Part shown: piece by piece, positions 1 to 5,497 of the stretch | How the letters are laid out: the number at the start of each line of letters is the position of its first letter | Position numbering within the stretch: the first letter of the stretch is position 1 | Assembly: GCA_904420235.1 (NCBI GenBank) | Contig: CAJFUS010000089.1 | Span: forward strand, 1-10,564 | Reading direction: 5' to 3' | DNA: 10,564 bases | From: Candidatus Neoanaerotignum tabaqchaliae | Lineage (GTDB): Bacteria > Bacillota > Clostridia > Lachnospirales > Anaerotignaceae | Notes under the pieces: model-generated | Seen by the model: the letters and a program-made list of their open reading frames with translations, nothing else | Told to the model about the DNA's origin: nothing | The model's database searches: none | Position numbers and translations under genes: made by a program

Positions 1-1
1 A

Positions 2-58
2 TCCTCTCCTTTCATGCTGTAATATAAATAATAACACTTAGAGTAAACTCCATGTCAA
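2..58 (-). promoter_or_regulatory. MerR-type promoter plus ribosome binding site for a gene starting left of the window
   Basis: Read on the minus strand there is a -35 box TTGACA (53-58) and a -10 box TATTAT (28-33), separated by 19 bp instead of the usual 17. The spacer carries a central dyad GAGT-TT-ACTC (41-50). An over-long spacer with a dyad between the boxes is the hallmark of promoters that MerR-family regulators activate by twisting the DNA. Predicted transcription starts near base 20. A strong Shine-Dalgarno sequence (AGGAGAGG, 2-9) sits at the very edge, so the start codon should fall just outside the window. The promoter layout is seen directly. The MerR assignment is inference, and the target gene is unknown. 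Confidence 0.65.
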
Positions 59-302
59 TATAAAATCCAATAATCATTGTAATGTATAAACAAAAATTTA
101 TGATTTAACATTAATTTATCATAATTTTTAATTTGAACTATATTTTAAATGGAAACTTGTTTGAAAACTCGACTCTTTTACCATTCAAGATTTTCACTTT
201 AAAATCTTTTGATTGAAAGTACGAAAAATATATAGGTTTATGTTTCAAAACAAAACAGTTCACAATTTAATGAAACAGTCACATTTTAACGTGTGGTATT
301 AT
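59..302. other. AT-rich gap with no gene
   Basis: No reading frame with a ribosome binding site is visible on either strand. The stretch separates the outward-facing MerR-type promoter from the terminator of the cobalamin operon. It holds an AT-rich inverted repeat (AAGATTTT at 187-194 against AAAATCTT at 201-208, 6-nt loop, followed by TTTT on the plus strand) and a looser 7-bp pair (TGTTTCA at 241-247 against TGAAACA at 271-277). Neither is G+C-rich enough to call a terminator with confidence. Confidence 0.6.
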
Positions 303-325
303 AAAAAGCCGCCATAAAGGGCGGC
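303..325 (-). terminator. Intrinsic terminator of the btu operon
   Basis: On the minus strand a 6-bp all-G/C stem (GCCGCC at 320-325 paired with GGCGGC at 308-313, 6-nt loop) runs straight into a TTTTT tract (303-307). It begins 7 nt after the stop codon of the ATPase gene, the expected position for a rho-independent terminator ending the three-gene operon. Confidence 0.9.
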
Positions 326-332
326 CAAATAA

Positions 333-1106
333 TTATTCTTTTTTATATCTTAAAAGCTTTATATAAACATCATTTTCCGATTTTTTAACCTCCGAATTAA
401 CTCCATAAGTAAGCATTACACTTTCTTCGCTAATTACGTCCTTAGGACTCCCGCACGAAAATACTTTTGAGTTGTTTATTATAAGAACCTTGTCCGAGAA
501 CATAGCGCATAAATTAAGGTCGTGTACCGACATTAAAACGCTTGTTCCATATTCTTTAGCCGTTCGGCAAATAAGCTCAAGCACCATAAGTTGGTTTTTA
601 AGGTCAAGACTGCTTGTGGGCTCGTCAAGAACAATAAGCTTTGGTCTTTGAGCAAGAGCCCTTCCTATAAACACCCTTTGCCTTTGGCCTCCGCTTATTT
701 TGTTAATCGCAGCAAAAGACAGATTTTCTAAATTCAGCTTTTTAATAATGTCAAAAACTATGTCTTTGTCCTCATTTTTAATTCTGCCCGACACAGCCGT
801 TCTTCCCATCATTATTGTATCCGCAACACTTAAGGGAAAAACAGAGCTGGTATTCTGAGGTACATAACCTATAAGGCTTGCTCTTTTTTTATACGGAAGA
901 GATAAAATATCAATGTCATCCACTAAAACTTTGCCCTTCTGAGGCTTAAAAATACCGCTTACGCATTTTAAAAGTGTTGTTTTTCCTGTTCCGTTAGGGC
1001 CAAGAAGGCTTAAAACTTGACCATCCGGTATGTTAAAGCTTATATCACTAAGAACGTCATGTCCTTTGCCGTAGGAAAAGTATAAGTCCTTAACATTAAG
1101 CCCCAT
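333..1106 (-). CDS. btuD: ABC transporter ATP-binding protein, cobalamin/iron-chelate type (BtuD-like)
   Basis: Cytoplasmic ATPase that powers import of a metal chelate, here probably cobalamin. The 257-residue protein has every motif of an active ABC ATPase: Walker A GPNGTGKT (36-43), Q-loop YVPQ (81-84), signature SGGQR (138-142), Walker B LIVLDE (157-162), D-loop SSLD (165-168) and the switch His195 in SVHDLN. Length and sequence fit the FecE/BtuD/FhuC family. The ATG at 1104-1106 is preceded by AGGAGG (1114-1119) with 7-nt spacing. That ribosome binding site lies inside the end of the permease gene, which this gene overlaps by 11 bp, so translation is probably coupled. Family membership is clear. 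The cobalamin substrate is inferred from the riboswitch heading the operon, and another corrinoid is equally possible. Within the family, a siderophore role is less likely given that riboswitch. Confidence 0.9.
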   Translation of the reverse strand: MGLNVKDLYFSYGKGHDVLSDISFNIPDGQVLSLLGPNGTGKTTLLKCVSGIFKPQKGKVLVDDIDILSLPYKKRASLIGYVPQNTSSVFPLSVADTIMMGRTAVSGRIKNEDKDIVFDIIKKLNLENLSFAAINKISGGQRQRVFIGRALAQRPKLIVLDEPTSSLDLKNQLMVLELICRTAKEYGTSVLMSVHDLNLCAMFSDKVLIINNSKVFSCGSPKDVISEESVMLTYGVNSEVKKSENDVYIKLLRYKKE

Positions 1107-2169
1107 AGCGTTCCCTCCTGCCGTCTTTTAAAATAAGATGTATAAACAGTGGAACACCTATAAACGACACAATTATCCCCACCGGTATGTTAACTGGCGA
1201 AAGTATAACTCTGCCAACAGTATCTGCCGCCATAAGAAGCAGTGCACCGCATATGGCAGAAAATGGTATAAGAAATTTATGGTCACCGCCCACTATAATT
1301 CTGGCTATGTGCGGAGCTACAAGACCTACAAAGCCTATAACTCCCGTAAAGCTTATTATAGACGCCGTCATAAGAACAGCTGCAAGGCCAACAGCGGCCC
1401 TTACGGCAGATGTATTAACTCCAAGGCTTTTGGCCGTTTCATCATCGCCGGAGGCCATAATATTGAGTTTATGCCTAAAATAATATACAACCATCGTGCA
1501 CACCAAAACAAATGCGCACACTATGGCCGTTTCGGCCCATGTTACGCCATTGAATGTGCCGAATGTCCACTGAACAACTGCCGCCAGCTTGTGCTCCTCG
1601 GCAAAAAACTCAACCATAGCCGTTAATGCGTTAAAAAAATAGTTAAGGGCTATTCCTGAAAGCACTACCGTTTCCGCGCTCATTCCGGCCCTCGAGCTTA
1701 CGGCGTATACAACAGCGGCGCATATAACGGCCGATAAAAAGGCGCACAATACAATCCCAGCCTCGCTTCTGAAAAATATGCTCTCGGCAAAAACAATGCA
1801 CATTGACGCGCCAAAGGCCGCCGCTGACGAAACCCCAACTGTAAAAGGGCTTACAAGAGGATTGCGGGTTATTGCCTGCATTGACGTTCCGGCCACGGCC
1901 ATTCCTATTCCCGCTGCCACAGCCATTGTTATTCTTGGAAGGCGCATAAATAGTATTATTTTATATTTGGCGCTTTCTGGAGACGATGATATTTCTCCTC
2001 CCGTCAATGCCAAAACGGCGTTTATAACCTGCAACACACTTGTATCTGAAACGCCTATGGTAACAAAACACATGCCCAAAATAACAACGGCAAAAACTCC
2101 CACAGCCAGCAAGGCATATTTCTTTCTGCCGGACAAATCATAAAGGTCTTTTGCGTTTATTTTTTCCAT
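1096..2169 (-). CDS. btuC: FecCD-family ABC permease (BtuC-like)
   Basis: Membrane subunit of a type II ABC importer, expected to form a homodimer because only one permease gene is present. The 357 residues contain about ten hydrophobic segments after a short cytoplasmic N-terminus. Family landmarks are RLPRI (76-80), the QAITRNPLVSPFTVGVSS region (98-115), the cytoplasmic GDDETAKSLG segment (241-250) that contacts the ATPase, GFVGLVAPHIAR (279-290) and a C-terminal PVNIPVGIIVSFIGVPLF segment (325-342). Length is normal for the family (about 330-360). The ATG at 2167-2169 follows an AGAGG site (2179-2183) and lies 4 nt after the stop of the binding-protein gene. Its end overlaps the ATPase gene by 11 bp. 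Cobalamin specificity is inferred from the upstream riboswitch; the fold assignment is firm. Confidence 0.9.
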   Translation of the reverse strand: MEKINAKDLYDLSGRKKYALLAVGVFAVVILGMCFVTIGVSDTSVLQVINAVLALTGGEISSSPESAKYKIILFMRLPRITMAVAAGIGMAVAGTSMQAITRNPLVSPFTVGVSSAAAFGASMCIVFAESIFFRSEAGIVLCAFLSAVICAAVVYAVSSRAGMSAETVVLSGIALNYFFNALTAMVEFFAEEHKLAAVVQWTFGTFNGVTWAETAIVCAFVLVCTMVVYYFRHKLNIMASGDDETAKSLGVNTSAVRAAVGLAAVLMTASIISFTGVIGFVGLVAPHIARIIVGGDHKFLIPFSAICGALLLMAADTVGRVILSPVNIPVGIIVSFIGVPLFIHLILKDGRRERYGA

Positions 2170-2173
2170 AACC

Positions 2174-3283
2174 TTAATCCTCTAAGCTAAAGGCCGGACT
2201 TGTATGGCCCTCTATGTAGTCAAGCTTTTGATATTTCTCAAGCCAGTCCTTAAATACTTGTTCCGGGTGAAGGTCCGGAAGCTGCTCGGGATAGAGAAAT
2301 TTGGCTATATACATTGTTCCAACCAGCTTTGAGGCTCCTCCGTGAACATAGTGGGACAGCAAAAGTATGTTGTCATTTTTAACGGCGTCAATCTCGTCCC
2401 AGCCCGGTCTTGAAACAATATCCTCTTTAATTTTGGCCATATCCTCATCTGTTGGCGGATAATAAGATGAATATACATCCGGAGCCGATACCTTAACTAT
2501 ATACTGAGGATTTCTGTCAACAACGGCCTCTGTGTCTATCTGTACGTTTTCCGAGTCTTTAAATATGTTTTCGGCACCGGAGAACTCAACCATATTAAAG
2601 AAGAAATTGCCCGGCACCGTTGTGTTTCCTTCGGTTCTATACTCAAAATAAAGAGTCTTTTTTTTCACACCCTCAAGCTGTGAGCTTATGTAGTTAAGCT
2701 TATCCATAAAATAGTCTGAAAGCTCTTTGGCCTCGTCTTGCTTGCCAAAAACCTGTCCTAAAAGACGGCAGTTTTCTTCAAACTGGTCGGTATAGTAGGC
2801 GTCACATACAATAACCTTTATTCCGAATGGCTCCAACTGGCTTTCGGCTTCCTCATAAGTTCCGTTTCCCGTAAGTATAAGCACTTGAGGGTTAAGCTCT
2901 ATTATTTTCTCATAATTAAGGTCTTTTTGGTCTTTTCCTATAACCATATCTTCCGTAAAAGCGTTTTTCCAAGATTCTTTATCCTGATATATGTTGTAAT
3001 CAACGCCTATAACTCTGTCAAAAGCGCCTATGGCGTTTATTATCTCTGTGTTGTAAGCGTTGGCCACAACACAGCTTGTAACGGGGTTTGGAATCTCAAC
3101 ACTGCGGCCTAAGCTGTCTGTTATAGTCTGAGTTTCAGCGTTTGCCGTCGGTTCAGATATTTTCGAAATTATTTCTGTTTCAGATACCTCTGACGATGAA
3201 ACATCAGTTTCAGATGAACAGCCGAATAGAACGCACACGCTTATTAAAACACATAAAACAGATACCAATAATTTTTTAAACAT
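2174..3283 (-). CDS. btuF: Cobalamin/corrinoid ABC transporter substrate-binding lipoprotein (BtuF-like)
   Basis: Extracytoplasmic receptor that captures the ligand and hands it to the permease. Residues 1-22 form a lipoprotein signal peptide: KK, a hydrophobic run, then lipobox LFGC with Cys22 as the lipidated residue. A Ser/Thr/Glu-rich linker follows to about residue 50. The rest matches the helical-backbone binding fold of class III proteins (Peripla_BP_2): it starts TITDSLGRSVEIP, then NAIGAFDRVIGVD, and includes the diagnostic YEKIIELNPQVLIL, where such proteins place the first-lobe strand before the long linker helix. The 369-residue length is typical. The ATG at 3281-3283 has an ideal AGGAGG (3293-3298, 9-nt spacing). 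It is the first gene of the operon, directly below the cobalamin riboswitch, which is the main reason for naming it btuF and not a siderophore receptor. Confidence 0.87.
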   Translation of the reverse strand: MFKKLLVSVLCVLISVCVLFGCSSETDVSSSEVSETEIISKISEPTANAETQTITDSLGRSVEIPNPVTSCVVANAYNTEIINAIGAFDRVIGVDYNIYQDKESWKNAFTEDMVIGKDQKDLNYEKIIELNPQVLILTGNGTYEEAESQLEPFGIKVIVCDAYYTDQFEENCRLLGQVFGKQDEAKELSDYFMDKLNYISSQLEGVKKKTLYFEYRTEGNTTVPGNFFFNMVEFSGAENIFKDSENVQIDTEAVVDRNPQYIVKVSAPDVYSSYYPPTDEDMAKIKEDIVSRPGWDEIDAVKNDNILLLSHYVHGGASKLVGTMYIAKFLYPEQLPDLHPEQVFKDWLEKYQKLDYIEGHTSPAFSLED

Positions 3284-3362
3284 ACTATCATGCCTCCTGA
3301 TTAAAATTGTTTTTTGTTGTAAAAATTAACTCTATCCTCCTTTCAAATCAGAAAACAGGCAC

Positions 3363-3401
3363 AAAAAAAACACCCATCTTCGTCCCCAAGATTGATTTTT
3401 T
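3363..3401 (-). terminator. Probable riboswitch-controlled terminator (expression platform)
   Basis: Just downstream of the riboswitch on the minus strand, AUCUU (3388-3392) pairs with AAGAU (3376-3380) around a 7-nt loop. A flanking A-run (3396-3401) can extend the stem, with mismatches, into a U8 tract (3363-3370). This position between aptamer and first gene is where cobalamin riboswitches place a conditional terminator. The core stem is short and A/U-rich, so the call is moderate. The 3' strand of P1 can alternatively form UUAAG-AAG-CUUAA (3402-3414), which would compete with P1 and could act as the antiterminator. Confidence 0.45.
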
Positions 3402-3407
3402 AAGCTT

Positions 3408-3579
3408 CTTAAGGCAGGTCTCCTGACTTTTTATCAACCTACTCCCTTAACCTTCCCAGAAAAATTTTCCAGTGGCGGCCATAAGCCCATAAAGGTTTCG
3501 TCCAAATCACAGTAGTGGGCGCTGCTTCGGATTTTCACCGAATTCCCTATTCTCTTTTCTTTACGAAAAGCACCTTAAG
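3408..3579 (-). ncRNA. Cobalamin (B12) riboswitch
   Basis: The minus strand carries the conserved core of the adenosylcobalamin riboswitch. It has the B12 box AGUCAGGAGACCUGCC (3413-3428), GGGAAGG (3451-3457 region), GCCACUGG (3470-3477 region) and the GGUGAAAAUCCG...AGCAGCGCCC segment (about 3518-3541). Closing stem P1 is a 7-bp CUUAAGG (3573-3579) against CCUUAAG (3408-3414), giving an element of about 172 nt. It lies between a consensus promoter and the btuF-like gene, so ligand binding should repress corrinoid uptake in cis. The motif match is by eye, but several invariant blocks occur in the right order and spacing. Confidence 0.95.
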
Positions 3580-3599
3580 AATTAAAAAATGTTAAACCG

Positions 3600-3628
3600 A
3601 TTATAGCACCTGCTTAAACTTAAGTCAA
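3600..3628 (-). promoter_or_regulatory. Promoter of the riboswitch-btu operon
   Basis: On the minus strand TTGACT (3623-3628) and a perfect TATAAT (3600-3605) are separated by exactly 17 bp. Initiation near 3593 would place the start about 14 nt before riboswitch stem P1. This is a near-consensus housekeeping sigma promoter, consistent with control being exerted later, by the RNA leader. Confidence 0.85.
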
Positions 3629-3632
3629 ACAC

Positions 3633-3668
3633 AAAAACAGCCCCTCAAATTGCTGAGAAGCCGTTTTT
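3633..3668 (-). terminator. Terminator downstream of the AEC transporter and unknown-protein genes
   Basis: On the minus strand the arms 3654-3663 and 3638-3647 form a 10-bp stem (three G-U pairs, 6-nt loop). Five A-U pairs between 3664-3668 and 3633-3637 extend it to 15 bp, and the last five bases are the U-tract. It ends 4 nt before the -35 box of the btu promoter, insulating that promoter from upstream transcription. The G-U pairs become mismatches on the opposite strand, which supports minus-strand use. Confidence 0.8.
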
Positions 3669-3796
3669 AACAGTTGATTCACATTTTTATATAAAACAAT
3701 TTTTCAGCAGATAAATGCCATTCGCAAAATATTTATAAACAACAATGCCTGTAAAAATTACAAAACCACATTAGGCTGAACTGCCGCCGATTTTAC

Positions 3797-3833
3797 AAAC
3801 AATTATTTTTGTTAAATATGCTAATAATTGTTT
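3797..3833 (-). repeat. AT-rich inverted repeat after the unknown-protein gene
   Basis: AAACAATTATT (3797-3807) and its exact reverse complement AATAATTGTTT (3823-3833) form an 11-bp stem with a 15-nt loop, starting 14 nt beyond the stop codon of the gene to its right. It could protect the 3' end of the mRNA or act as a weak terminator. There is only one G/C pair in the stem, so a stronger role is doubtful. Otherwise 3669-3847 holds nothing I recognise. Confidence 0.5.
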
Positions 3834-3847
3834 TATTAATTAAAAAT

Positions 3848-4381
3848 TTAATAGCACAGCACAACAATTTTTTGCGGTGTTGTTTGGGCAGGTATGCTCA
3901 TTGTTGTAATGCTGTAAAAAACAACTAAGTCCCGTCCTCTTACGCTGCCGTTAAAATATTGTCCGTTCTGCATATAAATCATGGTATCAGGCCCTATGTT
4001 GAGCCTTAATGTGTTGTCGCTGCTTATAAGGTTTCTGTTAAAGTAGTCAACTTTTACACTTTCTCCGCTGCCAACAGCATTTTCGGAAACACCAACCACT
4101 GCCCTATATTGCGGCGGATACATAAGAACTGCCGGCTGATTGGTGTCGTAATAAAATGTAACTCTCATTCCCTCGCTGTAAGGCTCGTTGTTAACTATAT
4201 ATGTTCCAGAGTCAACCATAAAATCAACTGTTCCCCCGCCGTCTTTGGCAAGCTGAAAAAGTTTTACACAGCCATTGTTCTCATAGTCCGATATACTTGT
4301 TATTGTTCCCGCAACGCCTATAAAACGAGGGGTATTCATATTATAAACAGCATTCTGCGAGTTTTCCGGATAATACATCAT
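3848..4381 (-). CDS. Conserved-looking protein of unknown function with an internal duplication
   Basis: I cannot assign a function. The product is about 177 residues, with no signal peptide or membrane segment, so it is probably cytosolic. It looks all-beta: alternating hydrophobic strands with Gly/Asn turns. Two related halves are visible, VDSGTYIVNNEPYSEGMRV followed by a strand and YPPQYRAVVGV, and then GPDTMIYMQNGQYFNG followed by RDLVVFY, a strand, and TTPQKIVVL. This suggests a duplicated small barrel or OB-like unit. From memory, similar proteins occur as hypothetical proteins in Clostridia, but I could not search. The reading frame opens at a GTG at 4396 that lacks a ribosome binding site. 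AGGTG (4384-4388) instead favours the ATG at 4378 or 4381. It follows the AEC transporter gene by about 60 nt with no terminator or clear promoter between, so the two are probably cotranscribed. Confidence 0.75.
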   Translation of the reverse strand: MMYYPENSQNAVYNMNTPRFIGVAGTITSISDYENNGCVKLFQLAKDGGGTVDFMVDSGTYIVNNEPYSEGMRVTFYYDTNQPAVLMYPPQYRAVVGVSENAVGSGESVKVDYFNRNLISSDNTLRLNIGPDTMIYMQNGQYFNGSVRGRDLVVFYSITTMSIPAQTTPQKIVVLCY

Positions 4382-4441
4382 ATCACCTGTTAACACAAAT
4401 ATTACTTTATGATATGCTTAAAACTCCGCAAAGTTTACGCC

Positions 4442-5374
4442 TTAGGCAACAAACACAGCAAACACCGGTATTGTTATAATACACAAAAGCGTTGATACAA
4501 ATATAAATCTTGAGGCCAAAACGGCGTCGCCTCCATACTCGCCGGCAAACATAGCGCAAAATCCGGCAACGGGCATTGAATGGCCTATAACAAGCACTGC
4601 GAAAACAAGAGGGTCTTTTACAAAAATTCCAGCAAAGGCGAAAACCAGCGCCGGTATTATAATAAGCCTAAGCAAAGATAGAGCATACACCCGCCAGTCT
4701 GCAAAAACTTCACGCATTTTATTGCCGGTAAGCAGCATTCCGCAATAAATCATGGCAAGTGGCGTTGTTACGTTTCCAATGCCGCTTATGGCGTTGGCCA
4801 CTGACGACGGAAACCTGAGTCCTGTAACAAAAAGCGCTATTCCTATAACTATCGACACATTAATAGGCGTAAATATCAGCTTTTTAAACGATACTTTCCC
4901 ACCGTCATTTTCTCCGTATTTAGCTATGGCGTAAATTCCGTATGTATAGGCGAATGTTGAGAACGCCAGATTAGCGAAAGCGGCGTAAAAAAGGGCCTCT
5001 TCTCCAAAAACTGCGCTCATAACCGGCCAGCCCATAAAGCAGTGATTTGGAAAAACAACGGCAAATATCCAAACACCAAGGGCCGGCCTGCTTATTTTTA
5101 GAGCTTTGCCCGATAAAACAGCTATAAAAATGCTGAAAACATATATTATAAGACTTATAAAATATATACTTGCCCCTCTTTTAAGCATCTCGCCTGAATA
5201 GTCTATTTGAAATGTGTTTATAACAAGAGCCGGTAATGTTACACACATAAGGAACTTTATAAATCCGGCCATAAACTTGTCGTCAACAACATTTTTTCTT
5301 TTTATAAAATACCCCACAATTATATATATAAAAAGAGTAATAAGCTTATCCATAACCGTAAAAAACGCCGACAT
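4442..5374 (-). CDS. AEC-family transporter (auxin efflux carrier-like permease)
   Basis: Integral membrane transporter of 310 residues with roughly ten hydrophobic segments, the normal size for the bacterial AEC (Mem_trans) family. Recognisable marks are the N-terminal YIIVGYFIKRKNVVDD, the broken-helix segment FPNHCFMGWPV (108-118) matching the family's conserved Asn-Gly-Pro region, TTPLAMIYCGMLL (203-215) and the second-half GHSMPVAGFCAMFAGEYG (264-281). Bacterial members export or import small carboxylates such as malonate or malate, or amino acids. The substrate here cannot be read from sequence. The ATG at 5372-5374 has a GGGGT ribosome binding site (5381-5385, 6-nt spacing), and it has its own promoter just upstream. 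The unknown-protein gene downstream is probably in the same transcript, but that does not reveal a substrate. Confidence 0.88.
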   Translation of the reverse strand: MSAFFTVMDKLITLFIYIIVGYFIKRKNVVDDKFMAGFIKFLMCVTLPALVINTFQIDYSGEMLKRGASIYFISLIIYVFSIFIAVLSGKALKISRPALGVWIFAVVFPNHCFMGWPVMSAVFGEEALFYAAFANLAFSTFAYTYGIYAIAKYGENDGGKVSFKKLIFTPINVSIVIGIALFVTGLRFPSSVANAISGIGNVTTPLAMIYCGMLLTGNKMREVFADWRVYALSLLRLIIIPALVFAFAGIFVKDPLVFAVLVIGHSMPVAGFCAMFAGEYGGDAVLASRFIFVSTLLCIITIPVFAVFVA

Positions 5375-5402
5375 ATAAACACCCCGCCAAATTTTTAATT
5401 AA

Positions 5403-5431
5403 ATATTAGCATACCACATATTTTAAATCAA
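5403..5431 (-). promoter_or_regulatory. Promoter of the AEC transporter gene
   Basis: Minus-strand TTGATT (5426-5431) and TAATAT (5403-5408) are spaced by 17 bp, with a TG dinucleotide one base before the -10 box (extended -10). Transcription would start near 5396, giving a leader of about 22 nt. It lies immediately after the clpB terminator. Confidence 0.65.
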
Positions 5432-5442
5432 TAAAAGACATG

Positions 5443-5472
5443 AAAAAGGACGCCATTTTCACAGCGTCCTTT
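5443..5472 (-). terminator. Terminator of clpB
   Basis: A perfect 9-bp stem on the minus strand, AAAGGACGC (5464-5472) paired with GCGTCCTTT (5445-5453), has a 10-nt loop and is followed by a T-run ending at 5443. It begins 25 nt beyond the clpB stop codon. Confidence 0.9.
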
Positions 5473-5497
5473 CAAATTTATATAATATTTTTTATTT

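Noticed and set aside
187..208. Perfect 8-bp inverted repeat considered as a plus-strand terminator
   Set aside because: The stem is nearly all A/T, only four T residues follow, and no plus-strand gene ends nearby.
1138..1626. Plus-strand open frame of 162 codons opposite the permease gene
   Set aside because: Antisense to a clear FecCD permease. The translation is rich in Lys, Arg, His, Tyr and Cys, without family motifs.
4424..4439. Small hairpin (AAACT/AGTTT) between the AEC transporter and the unknown-protein gene considered as a terminator
   Set aside because: The stem is only 5 bp with one G/C pair and is not followed by a U-tract, so it does not separate the two genes.
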